Origin: Pyrenophora tritici-repentis
Lineage: Eukaryota; Ascomycota; Dothideomycetes; Pleosporales; Pleosporaceae
Length of the DNA stretch: 64,000 bases
Assembly: GCF_003171515.1 (NCBI RefSeq)
Contig: NC_089399.1
Coordinates: 2,170,001 to 2,234,000 of the forward strand
Direction: 5' to 3'
Made by a program: the position numbers and the translations under genes. The notes under the pieces are model-generated. The model had not been told where the DNA came from. It did no database searches and worked only from the letters and a program-made list of their open reading frames with translations. This document shows positions 31,528-42,983 of this stretch, piece by piece (within the stretch, counting starts at the first letter, position 1; every line of letters begins with the position of its first letter).

Positions 31528-34500
31528 CAGAGAAGTCAACAAACAAAACAACCAACATTTGAGGCGTAGATGTTGATTGATTAGCTCATTTCTTAGGGTT
31601 ACAGTTTGTTTGTTTGAGTTGATGAGACTGAAGAGCCAATTTTTGGTTGCTTGATTGATTGAATATTGATAGACTTAAGGTTCTGAAGGGACGTTTCTAT
31701 GACAATTCTGCAGGCGGCTCTTCCCACGTTCCTATCGCAAACTCTTCCGTGAGCTCCTCATCAGTATGCTTTGCTGCTGTTGTCGTGCTTGGTGTTGTAA
31801 AACCTGCACGAGTCCACCGTTGCAAGCACACCAAAGCAGCCAGTAACTGCGCGCCAATTTTCCGCCTTTGTGGCTCAATTATATCGCCAGTTCCCGCAAA
31901 AACGCGCTCACAATCAGAGCTGGAGGCGGGTATAGTCAACACGTCGATCGCCAATCGTGAAAGATGTGGATACTTCGGCTTCAACGATAACCAGTACTGT
32001 ACAGCTGTTGGACCCTCCTTGTGTTGATCAGACGTCCATATAGGCTCTTTTAACCAGCTATCGTACTCATCCTCCACCTCCATTGTATGCTCGCCGTCCT
32101 CATCTAGTATAGCGTCGATAGCGTCGTCAAAGCTGCTCATGGTAGGTTTTGGCGCAGGGGTTGGTGTTGTGGCAGCAGCGGCAGGCTTGTAGGCAGCCCA
32201 AACCCGCAGAAACTTCGCGTGCGCGGTGCTCAATTGTGTAGGTTTGTTGCGCCAGAAGCGCTTAGAGTATGTTTTATATCGTGGATATAGTGCCGTAGCT
32301 GCGTAGTAAATGGGACTTTGGAGGATCTTAGTAAAGTAATTGCTCGCTTTTCGCCTCGCGGCTCGCAGGTTGATCGGGATGTGATTTTCGGGCGCCTCAG
32401 ATGGCTCGTGGTTGACCGATTCGTATGGCCGAAGGCGTGCATCCAGCTCAGTTATCACACTCTCAAATACTGGGATCACCTCGTAGAGTGCGCCAAAACG
32501 GCCACACTTGCCGCGGCCTTGGAGGCGATCTGTAGCAAACTTGAGCGGCTGCAGTATCGCCATGTACTCAGTAATCACCGCCCAGTCAGCCGCCGTAAGG
32601 CCGTCTGACCTCATCCACCGCGGCACATCAGGCAGCTTGTTTCCTCTAATAGCTGCCTGTTCGTCAGCCTGTTCAGTCTCGCGAATGTGGTACGTGGCGT
32701 ATGCGTTGATAGCTTGTTGGAGCTGAACTCCGCGCTTAAAGCAGTCGTAATAGCTGTTCCAACGTGTAACACACGGCTTAATTGGCTCGCGAGTGCCGCC
32801 GCTGGCGCCTGTGGGCATGCTGTTAACTGCCTCGCGTTGGCAATCTTCAAAAATGCTCCACTGCTTCGGCGGGTTGATGTAGTTGATAATATCAAGATAC
32901 ACGCCAAGCGGTCCTTCTTTCCGCCACTCCTTCATGTAAAAATCCTCCATCTTTGTGTTCTCCAGGGCGTTGTTATACGCGTCAGCATCCCTCCCGAACA
33001 TAATCGTTTGGCCAACAAGGTTAAGTATGTGGCAAGCGCAGCGGAGGCGGCGATCGGAGGCAGAAAAGTGGTACATCGCGGCGAGTTTGTTAACAGCGGT
33101 GTCGTTATTGTAAGCGTTATCGAGCACAAAGTAGCCGAGTTTGCTGCGATTGATGCTGAAGGATTGCAGGGATTTTGGTTACAGCGTCAGCTATCGCCTC
33201 ACCAGTGTGGGCACCCACCAGCTGCGGCAGCGCGATGGGTAGGTCAACTATCGCGCCCTTACTGTTGGCGTAGTGAGCAACTACAGAAAAGAAGCCACGT
33301 TTGCCGCCTTTTGTCGTCCACCCATCGAAGCTTATATGTACCTTGCTCTCGGCTTCAGCCAACGCGCGCACCACCTGAGGTCGTAGCCAACTGTACAACC
33401 TCATCACGAACGCTGACACGCTGTTATGAGACCTCCATAACGCCGCCTCTGCCTCAGGATTAGCAAGCCTGATCATCTTGCGAAAAGCCGGCGTCTCAAA
33501 CTCGCGGAGTGGTCTGTTGTTGTCGACCAGCCAGAGCGCAGCTGCTTGCCGAAATTCTTGTACGTCGAAGTTTCCTATAGTCTTGTACGCCTCTAGACTA
33601 AATTTGACACCGCTTAGAGCTGCCTGACGAAGTGATTGTTGTCCATGTTTGCGGAGAGGTTTGCTTAGGATTGGACCGTCTTTGCTGAGCCGATGACCAG
33701 GTTTATCAAGCTGGAGGTGCCCGTTGGCGGCAGTGGTTGACTTCGTTACTCGGTGTACACCATTAGGTAGCTTATGAATATGACAGTACTTGCACACAAA
33801 GTACAACTCATCTGGGTGGTGAGTACCCTCCTTCCAGACACGCCAGCCGTGTTGAAAAATCCAGCTTGCCTTGCCTCGTGGAGTGCTCAGCGGCGCGACA
33901 AACCCCTTTAATCGCGACCAATCGACGCCCTCAAAGTCGCGAAAATCGACGCTCACAGCGCTATCCTCCTCCACCGAAGCCTCAGTGGCAGCGCTAGAGA
34001 AAGCTAAAGGCTGTACAATAGAGTCCTCTGGCTTATCAAACATTAACTGCGACTCCCAGGCTGGCTCATCAGTGAGCCGAGAGGCTTGTGAGGCAGCCAA
34101 AATAGGCAGTGGTGATGCCCGCCGAGGGCGCTCCTCGGGTTGTTGTACAGGCTTACATGGCGGTTCAATAGCCCGTGTGGGCGGCTCGATAACTTCTGTA
34201 GGCGGCTCTGTAGGCGGATCCGGCGTACTTTCTGGCAGCTCTATCGGCTGGGTTGGCTGGCTGCCGTCACCCAACAGCGCCTTGAGCGTAGGTTTGCGCG
34301 TACGTTGTGCTCGCTTGAAGGGAGTATCAGCTTCTTCGGCAGCCTCGGGCTTGCGTTTTGCTGGTATAGAGGGCATGGATAAGGCTAAAAGTAAGCCGGA
34401 GCCGCGAGAAAGTAAGGTGTTGTTAAATGTTATAAGCCTGATGTCAGTAGCACTAGGAATGGAACATGTGTGAATCGTGTTGTGTATTGTGCTACAGGAA

Positions 34501-34854
34501 TTGAGATCTATGTCTCTGCCAGCTAGCGTTGTGGGCGCTAAGCCTCGTACGTACTAGCCTGGAGTGAGTGAGAGATGGGATGGAACCTAGGTCATATAAC
34601 TTACACGCGAGTAGGCTTAGTAAGCAAGATCCAACACTAAGAATTCGTCGTTGAGCAGCTATCCCAGAGGCCTCACCTAGGTATCCCCCTCCCTCGCTTA
34701 CTATCAAACAACACCAATCCTATCAACATTTTGTTCTCAAGATTGGTTGATTGATTGACAGAAATACAGTGGCTAACTGTTGGTTAGTTGGTTGGCTCCG
34801 AATCAAACAAATCAAACAACAATATTGATGAGATATTGATTACTGACAACCTTG
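31528..34854 (-). mobile_element. hAT-B: hAT transposon nested in hAT-A
   Basis: 3,327 bp between perfect 8-bp duplications GGTCCGAC (31520-31527 and 34855-34862). The ends CAGAGAAGTCAACAAAC and CAAGGTTGTCAGTAATC match at only 10 of 17 positions, so the call rests on the duplication, the enclosed transposase and the CA start. Its left end matches MITE-C. Confidence 0.8.
31697..34376 (-). pseudogene. hAT-B transposase with one frameshift
   Basis: About 890 aa in two overlapping frames (34376-33117, then 33127-31697). The first encodes a Pro-rich N-terminus, a BED-like zinc finger (YFVCKYCHIHKL...H...GH) and the first catalytic block HISFDGWTTKGGKRGF. The second carries LDNAYNNDTAV, RRLRCACHILNLVGQ and the hAT dimerisation end (IDVLTIPASSSDCERVFAGT). 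The switch lies at an A-run near 33175; one A fewer would restore the frame. It is clearly related to the transposase at 57328-59688 and the remnant at 63503. Confidence 0.88.
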
Positions 34855-34936
34855 GGTCCGACCAACAAGACCGCCAAGAATGAGGCTGAAGCAAAGAAGG
34901 AAGCCGAGGAAATGTGTTTTACTACTGACTGTCAAT

Positions 34937-37234
34937 CTAGTCGTCTTCGTTCTCACTATCCTCGATATCGCTGTTCCCCTCAGCTTGGGGCTTTCCATAC
35001 CAGGCCCGGAGACACTCGCACGCTTCTATAATATCTGCCTTCAGCCTACCACGGCGATCGACGATAGTAAGCTTCGCGCTACTAAAAAGACGTTCGCATT
35101 CATCCGACATAGGCGAGATCGCAAACATGTCTAGAGCGAAGCGAGCGAGATCTCGTTGGGAGTCGTAGCGAGATAGCCAGTACGCAATAGCCTCATTGCA
35201 ACCTGCCTCTTCGTTATGAAGCCGGTCAGTAGAGATGTATTGTTCATACAAATCAGTTGTAGAAACTGGAGCGTCTATTCGAATGCGCTTATGTTCCCGC
35301 TGGCGATCAAATGCTGGGTCAGGATCTCTCTCCTTCCTGGCTGGTGGTGGCAGCATCTCGACAGGGTACCTTCCCTTATACTCTGTCTCCCAGAGATGCT
35401 TCACCGCTAATTGTGCGTTTTCAAACCACCTCTTCTTCTCTTCGTCGCCATGAAGAACCCACTCTTGCCTGAACCATCCCCACTTGCGATATGGATCAAG
35501 GATTTGAGCCGCATAATATGCCGGTGGAAGGTCAGTATCTTCAGGGAATCGATTTTGCCAATTCAGCTGCTGATTGTTATAGTACTCAACGCACTTTAAC
35601 CAAGCAGCATCAGCGCAGCCTTGAAGGTACTTCCATGTAAAGTTGTTATCGTCCTCAGTGTGGATGTCGTGGTAGTGATCCTTCGTCTCGCTTATCTCCC
35701 GGAGAAGGCAGTCCAAAGTTGAAAACCAGTCCGCAAGTGACGTCTTCTTACCTTCAGAAAGCAAAGTTGCAGCATAGAAGTCTTTGAGAGCGAGTTCAAT
35801 CTTTTCAAGCTCAAACCAGTGCTGTCCATCAAGCTTAAAGTTCGCGATCCCTACGGAGCCCTTTCCAGGTACATGACGAGCCGAGAAGAGCTCTAAACGT
35901 TCTCGAACATTTAATGCACGTGTAATCGAATAAAACCATGAGTTCCAGCGGGTCGAGTTGTTCTGGATAAGCTCAAGCCCGTCGAATTGCGAAAGATCTC
36001 CGCCGATAATAATTGTAGCAAACTCCTCACGCCGTTGTGGAGTAAGCCTGATGTATCGCACCAGGTTGTGAAGACGACCCAAACATCCGAACTTCTTCCA
36101 GAGCTCTTCCACCTTCGTATAGTCGCCACGTTGATGATGCTTCTCCAGCTTCGCAAGATACTTCTCACAGTTTCGCCCCATAAGGAACGCCTGGCAACAG
36201 AGGTTGATGACATGGCCCAAGCAACGCAGCCGGCGATGACGACGTTGTTTTGACTTCATCCATGGGCAGAGATCCTTGAGTATAAACTCAACAGCGGTAT
36301 CATTTGCCGAGGCATTATCCAGCATAAAGTATCCAATCTGATCTCCGCTAATGTCGTATTCTTCCAGCAATTCAAGGACCACCGATCCAAGATTCTCTCC
36401 AGTATGTTCGCCGTATATACGTCGCATACCTAAAGCGGTAACACGTCGCATGCCGGTAGTATCAATCCACATAGCGACGACGCCTAGGATAGCGTAAGGG
36501 TTTGGTGAAGTCCAGAGATCAAAGGAGATAGAGATCCTACTCCGTGAATGGTGTAGGTCCTCCCTAAGCTGTTGCTTCTTCGATATGAATGCATTCATTA
36601 CCCAGCTTCGGATAGTCTTCGCAGCCTTCGGGAGGTGGTTGAGTAGTGCCGGATTTAAAAAGAGGAGTAGTTCACGAAAGTACTGGTTCTCTAATTGAAA
36701 GAAGGCGATATGGCAGTACACAATCCAACGAATTAGAAGCTCTTTAAACTTCTCTACTGACTCCTTCCAGAAAAAGATGCTGGAAGCAGCCCCATCCTTT
36801 TGCTGGTCGATTATAGACTTCCGTACAGAACCCTTTCGCTTGATGCCACTCTGGGGATCAATCTGGTGCTTCTGTTCCAGGTGATTCCGGATCCTAGAAG
36901 TGCCATTGATGACAAACAACTCTTGCTTGCTCTTCCCAACCCTGCACTCATGGCAGTAATACACCTCTTTCTTATCGCTATCTCGAATGTATTGGAGTCC
37001 GTACTTCCAGATGTGTGATGTACCTTGACGGAAATCCTTCCTTGCAATTATTGCACGTTTCACGTACGTGATACCGCCCTGCACGAACTCATCTGGAGAT
37101 TCGTGATATTGAATAGGAGTGGGTGATAGTATAGGGGTGGGTGATGACGTGGGGATAGGAGATGGAGTAAGAGACGTTAAATCTAGTCTTATAATATTCG
37201 ATGGGGACGGTGAGGTTGGTGTTGAAGGCTCCAT
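34937..37234 (-). CDS. hAT-A transposase, intact
   Basis: 765 aa without stops. Residues about 45-125 form a BED-type finger (YYCHECRVGKSK...HLEQKH). The RNase H-like core shows ISISFDLWTSPNPYAILG, GYFMLDNASANDTAVEF and RRLRCLGHVINL, and the C-terminal dimerisation domain reads FALDMFAISPMSDECERLFS. It differs from the hAT-B/hAT-C transposases in motif wording, so it is a separate family. Its length is normal for fungal hATs. It could be active and could mobilise elements with the CAGTGATCGG end. Low-complexity (SPTPI)-type repeats lie at the N-terminus. Confidence 0.92.
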   Translation of the reverse strand: MEPSTPTSPSPSNIIRLDLTSLTPSPIPTSSPTPILSPTPIQYHESPDEFVQGGITYVKRAIIARKDFRQGTSHIWKYGLQYIRDSDKKEVYYCHECRVGKSKQELFVINGTSRIRNHLEQKHQIDPQSGIKRKGSVRKSIIDQQKDGAASSIFFWKESVEKFKELLIRWIVYCHIAFFQLENQYFRELLLFLNPALLNHLPKAAKTIRSWVMNAFISKKQQLREDLHHSRSRISISFDLWTSPNPYAILGVVAMWIDTTGMRRVTALGMRRIYGEHTGENLGSVVLELLEEYDISGDQIGYFMLDNASANDTAVEFILKDLCPWMKSKQRRHRRLRCLGHVINLCCQAFLMGRNCEKYLAKLEKHHQRGDYTKVEELWKKFGCLGRLHNLVRYIRLTPQRREEFATIIIGGDLSQFDGLELIQNNSTRWNSWFYSITRALNVRERLELFSARHVPGKGSVGIANFKLDGQHWFELEKIELALKDFYAATLLSEGKKTSLADWFSTLDCLLREISETKDHYHDIHTEDDNNFTWKYLQGCADAAWLKCVEYYNNQQLNWQNRFPEDTDLPPAYYAAQILDPYRKWGWFRQEWVLHGDEEKKRWFENAQLAVKHLWETEYKGRYPVEMLPPPARKERDPDPAFDRQREHKRIRIDAPVSTTDLYEQYISTDRLHNEEAGCNEAIAYWLSRYDSQRDLARFALDMFAISPMSDECERLFSSAKLTIVDRRGRLKADIIEACECLRAWYGKPQAEGNSDIEDSENEDD

Positions 37235-39115
37235 AACAATAGTATATAAGTAGGTTGTTAAGGACTTGATTGTTCTATGTAAGTAGAAGACTTACCTTGA
37301 TCTTAATGACTCATATTGTGCTAAATTTTCTGGCTAGATTAGTCTAAGATCTAGTCACGTGGACCTATTTATAGCCGGACCGGTCCGATCATCTAGACCG
37401 GTCCGACCACGGTCTCAAAAAATCGCCAGACCAGACCAAGTCTTGGCGGTCTAGACCAGACCAAGACCAAGTCAGACCAGACCATTCCGATCACTGCACC
37501 CATGCTATCTGCCTATGAGCTGAGAGAGTCTAGAATCAGTTCAACGCCCCTGCGTTCAAAGTACCAACAGGTCAGTGTCCCGAGTCCTTGATTACGTCCT
37601 GATACTGACCTAGGCTTCTAGTTGGTCAACCGTGAAGTCTGTTTGACTCATTCTCCCATGGAAACCGTCGTTGGCTTAAACCTCGACCATCACAATACAT
37701 GTGTTTTCACTGAAAGCGTCGGTGGTGAAGGCTTACGGGAGTTGAATGAGTTTGTGCACAAAGTCTCGGTAGATGCTGTGCAGCTTGTTGCACTTCGGCT
37801 GAGAGAACGTAGGTTAAGAAGATCTCGGCGAGCTCTAGTACGACGCTAATGGTTCAAGAGGATTACCAGTACGCAACAATGAGCGCTTACTCGCCTACGA
37901 TCAGCGAAACACCACTTCAAAGTGAGGTTGATGACTAAGCTTACTCACCACTCAACGTTAACGATAATTAGTCGAGCACCTGGATCTCTCCGAAAACCCT
38001 TCCAATACAGCCACGGAATGGCCTTCGAATGGAGCAACAGAAGGGACTACACCTTTGGGGTTTGAGTTGGTTCATTCCGCAGCCCCGAACACCGAACCGA
38101 AAAAATATGTCCATCTACCTTGCGTATTACTCAACACAAATCCGAAAAATGAGAACTTCTGCGGCCGTGAAGACATCTTGGCACGTCTTGCGGCTGAGCT
38201 CTTGCCTTCGAAGAGTATAGTGACAGCGTCAGGCACGGCTCTACAGCAGTTTGCAATTTGTGGATTTGGAGGAATTGGGAAGACTGAAATAGCTCGTGAA
38301 TTCTGCCGCCGACATAGAGCTGCCTTTGATGCGGTGTTTTGGGTGACAGCAGACGAGATTGCAAAACTCGACCATCACTACCAGCAAATATCGCTGGCAT
38401 TGGGACTCGAAGACTCATCGGAGTGCAAGAGCCAGGTTGTCAGTAGAGAGATCGTAAAAGGGTGGCTCTCTAATCCTCAAAAGCAGCTATCTGGGTACGA
38501 TGAGCTTGGTCAGCCCGATCAAGCGAGGTCAGAAGCGACTTGGTTGCTTGTGTTTGATAACGCAGACGATCCAATGATCCTGGCGGACTACTGGCCTCAG
38601 GGCAGTGGATCAATTCTTATCACCAGCCGTGATCCATTGGCTAAACGCATATTTACAGGAAGGACATCAGGATTGGATCTCGGACCATTGACACAACAGG
38701 ATAGTTTGTCGCTATTCAACCATCTTACACCCATTTCCAACGAATCCGAGACCAACACTGCGAACAAAATCTGCGAAGCACTAGGCGGTGTGCCTTTGGC
38801 CATCTCACAGATGGCAGGAGTCATTTGCCGACAGGACTTGACCTTGCCTGAATTTCTTGAGCTGTATACAGATCATGAAGAACATGCCAATCTTTATGAG
38901 ACAAAGTTCGATGCTAACTTGATCACATATCCTCACTCTCTGTCCACTGTTTGGGCGTTTGAGAAACTAAAGCCTCATGCGCGGCAGCTGTTGGAACTGA
39001 TTTCGTTTCTCGACCCGGATTTTATTGGAGAGGATCTGTTGATTGAAGCATCAGTCATGTTACTTTCGGATGGCGCGCAGTTCAGGAAGAGTGCTTATAT
39101 TGAGGCTCGGACTGA

Positions 39116-39243
39116 CAGACTCCGCAACAATCAATCGGATCGGCATGATTGATTCCTATCTAGGTTAAAGGCTGCCTAATAAAGTAGCTCTTTAACCTAT
39201 ATAGGAATCAATCATGTCGATCGATTGATTGTTGCGGAGTCTG
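39116..39243. mobile_element. MITE family B, copy 2 (in NLR2)
   Basis: 128 bp, inverted relative to copy 1, with a perfect 8-bp duplication CGGACTGA (39108-39115 and 39244-39251). It interrupts the winged-helix region after the NB-ARC. Confidence 0.95.
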
Positions 39244-40500
39244 CGGACTGATCTCTTACAGTCATCGCTTGTTCAAAGAGACAAGCAAAGACAGCAGTTA
39301 TCAGTCCATCGCATCGTACAGGAAGTGATCATGACAACGATGGACGAGGTCAAGAAGCGATTTATGTTCGATCTGATCGTACGAACTCTTTGGGCGGACT
39401 GGCCATCGGCTATGCCCAAGCCATCAAAAGAGCCAGAATTGCCTCAGCCCAAATCAAGTGGTGGCAGACTGCATGTTGGGAGGTGGCCTGTTTGTGCGGC
39501 GATATATCCTCACGTTCTAAGGATACATCAGCTCTGGTCAACAATATCAGATCTCTCAGACGCCACCAAATTACATTTTGCAAAGTTGTTGAACGAGGCT
39601 GCATGGTACGTAGAGGATATGCAAGCTCTTTGCTGCTTGATCTAACCTGGCCAGGTATCAGAAAGAACGCGGTAGAACAAAGGATTTTGATGGCTTCTTT
39701 GAGACTGCTCGCAGCATCTGCGAATCCTCTGTACACCCTGATCGGGATTCCCTGCTTGCAGACATATATTTCTGCCTAGGAGCTATCTCCATGGACGCAA
39801 GCGACTTCGATAAAAGTCGCGTCTATAAAGAATTGTCTTTCGCTCTGGTTTCCAACATTTGCAAAGAACTGGGAACTGCTGACGAGAGATTGTATCTTGC
39901 ATACGCAGAGCGAGGCATCTCACGCATTCAGGATAAAAGGTACGAAGAAGGTGAGGCTGATCTCAGGGAAGCACTACGGATTCGTATAGCTCTTGGTAAC
40001 TACGTCCCCCGGTCTGGCGAGGTTAACCTGAGCTGGTCCCTTCTTGCACAAGGAAAGCTGGAAGAGTGTGACGAGCTTCTTTCGGAAACTCTTGCGGGTA
40101 GAGAAAGGGCGTTAGGCAAAGACGATAGGGAGTCTGTCAGAACAGGACTGGTTCTGTATGCACTTGGTAACCTTCGTGCTGCTCAGAATCGATTGGATGA
40201 GAGTTTTGAGTTTCATCAGCGAGCAATGCGCCACATGCGCGCGACGGTGGGTGAGAAGGATTTCTACACTGCGAATGTCGCTCACAAAATTGCGGAGCAC
40301 CTGCTCCGCTTGGGTCGAAGTGAAGAATCGATGTAAGTTTTGCTATTTCAAAAGCATATGTGAGATTTAATCTAACTATTTCTTAGTACCATGGCCAATA
40401 TGGCGCTGGATATCTGGTCTGTTGACCCAAGTGCACACAAGAACGAGATTGCTCGCACAACCTTCCTCAAGGGCCGCTTGTTTGAAGCAACAGGTAGAAG

Positions 40501-40662
40501 CACAGTCCGCAACAATCAATTAAGTGGGTCCTAGAAGGTTCAGATTGGATTGATTGATTACCGCTTTAAGCCTAGTAGTTACCTATAGGAGTTTAAGCCC
40601 TACCTAGATAGGTAAGTGGGTCTAGGAGAGTGACCGGATTGAATTGATTGTTGCGGAGTCTA
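40501..40662. mobile_element. MITE family A, copy 2 (in NLR2)
   Basis: 162 bp, identical to the copies at 2694 and 45044, with duplication GGTAGAAG (40493-40500 and 40663-40670). It lies in the last exon of NLR2, where it adds 170 nt and shifts the frame. Confidence 0.95.
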
Positions 40663-40820
40663 GGTAGAAGTCAAAAGGCGTCCATTGCCTTTAGAGTTGC
40701 ATGCCGCTTGAGAAAGGAAATAACTCAAGAGGATCGAGATATGAATAGCTTGACCACGGAAGATTTCGACGAGATCGTTGCTTTTTGGGCTCGATGATAA
40801 GTCTCATTTGTCTGTATAGA

Positions 40821-41757
40821 TTATACAATCTCGAGACCATATTTTCGAGGGTTGAATTCTTCCAGACTAGATATACACTCAGCCCAGCCGTCATCAATTT
40901 CCCCTAATTGCCAATCATCTCCAAGCGCATTCATCCCCATTCTCCCAGCCAACACTTGTTCTTGCTTGCTTCCATACTCAGCCGCCACGTCTTGATGCGG
41001 GACCCAAATGACTCTCATCCCCGCGCGTCTTCCGGCCTCTACTCCCGTTACACTGTCTTCAAATACCAAACACTCGTTAGGCTTGATGATATCTTCCGCG
41101 TCATTCGCCGAGTTCAATGATTGCAACGCAATTAGGTATATGTCAGGGGCCGGCTTCCCTCGACCCTTTCGCAGTCGTGCATCGTCGCCCAGAATCCGCT
41201 GCTTTGGCTCGAAGAAATCCAACAACTGCTTCGTCTCCGGTTTTGAAGTTTTCAATCTAAAGCTATGGCTCTTACTGCTAGATGCCAGCGCTAATTTGAT
41301 TTTGTCTCCTGAGGAATTTCGCGCATGACTAAGATCGGAAAGAAGCTTGTTCGCACCAGGCAATGGTTCGCAGCTCTGGAACTGAGCTTGCATTTGCTCC
41401 CTCAACTCTTGAGCAAACTGCTCGCGCGGAATAGGCAGCTTGGCCCAATTGTGGAATATGTCGCCATTTGTTGAGTCCGGGATGCCCATGAGCTGGACTC
41501 GAATCGACCGAGTAAAGGCAGGCCTGCCGTACTTTTCGAGAAGTCGGTTCGTGCAAAGAGTAATAATATCTTCAGAGTTGATGAGGAGTCCGTCCATGTC
41601 GAAAATGCAAGCCCGGATTGGCGGAAAAATCGTAGCGGATACATTGCCCTCGGGTAACGGCTTCGCTGTTCTTATGTAAATGTTAGAGACGAACACGTCC
41701 CCGGCCAAACACGGTCGCCCACATTGGAAGAACTCACTGTGATCTAGAGAGCGCCAT
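40821..41757 (-). CDS. HAD-superfamily phosphatase (GS1/DOG-like)
   Basis: Exon 1 (41757-41738, MALSRSQ) and exon 2 (41670-40821) with a 67-nt GT-AG intron containing CTAAC give 289 aa; reading straight through would add an unlikely N-terminus. The HAD motifs are in order: I DMDGLLINSED (both aspartates), II LASSSKS, III KGRGKPAPDIYL with the conserved Lys, IV CLVFEDSVTGVEAG. The cap lies between motifs I and II. The usual D(T/S)E after DGLL is NSE here, as in other fungal members. Likely substrates are small phosphorylated sugars, polyols or nucleosides. It ends 24 bp from NLR2, tail to tail, and is an ordinary host gene. Confidence 0.88.
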
Positions 41758-42484
41758 GTTGTCACAAGCGGCTGAAGCCGTCATCTCCAAGATTGTCGAG
41801 GTGGAAGGAGTCGAGCCCGTTAGCAGTGTAATGCCAAGGTAACGCGAGTGCGGGGCATGAAAAAAGCGTTTATAACCTTGCGATCAACTTTCAATACACA
41901 AGTTTCTTTGGGGCATTAACATGGCGCCCTCGGCAGGTAGTTCCAGGTGGAGGCAATTGCGCACGCTGTGGGGGCTTTTTCTACAGGTACAGTGCACGGA
42001 CAAGCAATGCGTGGGACACGTAATGCGCACCCCACCATCCAATTTACCCACCGGTACAAAGGTGCCCTTCAAAAGTCCCTGCCTGACTTGGCGAGCAAGC
42101 ATTCATGGGCTATTCCTAACTTAGGTTAATCTCTGGGAGCTCTGGCTTCTTAAGCCGCCTACCTTCTTTATACTCCTTGCTGCCTTTAAGCGTGATAATC
42201 TATTTGATACGAATAGGAGTTCTCTGTTACAAGTAGCAATGATCTCTCCTTGATGCAGGGTGCATTGGAAGAGGCCATGGGGCGTTCACGTTAGACGTTA
42301 GTGATCTCCACAGGGCGCAGATCAAGTGACTTGACATCCCGCCAAATCATAGCATCCGGGAAGTGAGTATACGATTGGATCCCAGGGAGGACAGCACAGA
42401 TTGCAATGGATATGTATAAAGGATGGATGGGTTTCATTATTATACTCGTTGTGGTCAATTCGGAATAGTTCATCTCTTCAACAA
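41758..42484. other. Intergenic, 0.7 kb
   Basis: Holds the upstream region of the HAD gene. A divergent short frame begins at 41757 but has no supported product. Nothing else seen before the LINE-2 tail. Confidence 0.4.
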
Positions 42485-42844
42485 ATTTATTTATGTATTA
42501 ATTGACTCCTACTCGGTTTCAGCTGCGTGCGGCGCTGCTGTGCCCGGAGTGACAGGCGCGGCAAACGGCGGACGCGGTGCGGATCAACATCCACACCACC
42601 CCACTTCATCCCAAAAGGACCATCTGTCCCCAGAGGCTTGCCGTTTTTCCTCAACCACTATTTACACGTCCTTTGTCAGGCTATCGAGACAGGGGTTCTA
42701 CTAATTGCATGCTGTGTTTCTAGGCTCGTAGAGCCCCGCTGCCTCGTTTGTCGTGTCCGCTATACCTACAAACTCGCCCCAGCGCTCGGCGTCGTCTACT
42801 CATCTCTGACCCCCACTTGCCGAAGGATTTGCGTCTGTTCCATA
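42485..42844 (-). mobile_element. LINE-2d, 3' half of a split LINE copy
   Basis: Starts with a (TTTA)n tail and follows the 3' UTR of LINE-2 (TGACTCCTACTCGGTTTCAG...) up to GTTCCATA, where a TIR begins. The LINE resumes at 61572 at precisely the next position, so the two halves are one copy split by the 18.7-kb element. Confidence 0.88.
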
Positions 42845-42983
42845 CACTCTCATGCACTTGCAGCTTCCGCTTTGCGCACGCGGCTTTGTTGTCATCCCAC
42901 GCTTACCCCTGTCTCGCTTAGCACAGGCTTTTCCTTACTCGCTCTGGCTCTAGGCAGCATGACCCTCGCTCCCTGCCTACTGA
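42845..42983 (+). repeat. Left terminal inverted repeat (outer part)
   Basis: Pairs with 61387-61571. Identity is about 95% over the first 92 bp, then lower. It is interrupted at CCCTGCCTAC by LINE-2b and LINE-2c and resumes at 49719 (to about 49785), where TTTCTTACAACTATTAGTAA still pairs with the right arm. Confidence 0.85.

Larger units (their letters stand above)
31431..37496 (-). mobile_element. hAT-A: outer hAT transposon (with hAT-B nested)
   Basis: The ends are inverted: CAGTGATCGGAATGGTCTGG at 31431 and its reverse complement ending at 37496. Both sides carry GGACCGGTCCGA subterminal motifs, and the left also has a GGTCTGGTCTGG/CCAGACCAGACC hairpin. The intact transposase at 34937-37234 belongs to it. 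The flanking 8-mers differ (GGTCTGAC on the left, CACCCATG on the right), so a simple insertion is not supported. The same end appears at 63981. Confidence 0.85.
37504..40797 (+). pseudogene. NLR2: NB-ARC/TPR receptor, N-terminus lost and two MITEs inside
   Basis: Just right of hAT-A, 37504-37849 encodes what looks like the end of the alpha/beta-hydrolase-type N-terminal domain of fungal NLRs (VGLNLDHHNTCVF). The front half is missing. The NB-ARC (38055 onward) has FCGREDIL, Walker A GFGGIGKTEIA, Walker B WLLVFDNADDP, ILITSRD and LGGVPLAI. MITE-B2 cuts it at 39116 and MITE-A2 near the end at 40501. With both removed, plus introns 39606-39654 and 40333-40386, the region 38055-40797 is exactly 778 codons. 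The C-terminus has divergent TPR repeats, unlike NLR1. Introns in 37850-38054 are not resolved. Confidence 0.85.

Noticed and set aside
31431..37496. One large hAT with two transposases
   Set aside because: The 31528-34854 segment has its own 8-bp duplication (GGTCCGAC), so it is a separate nested element.
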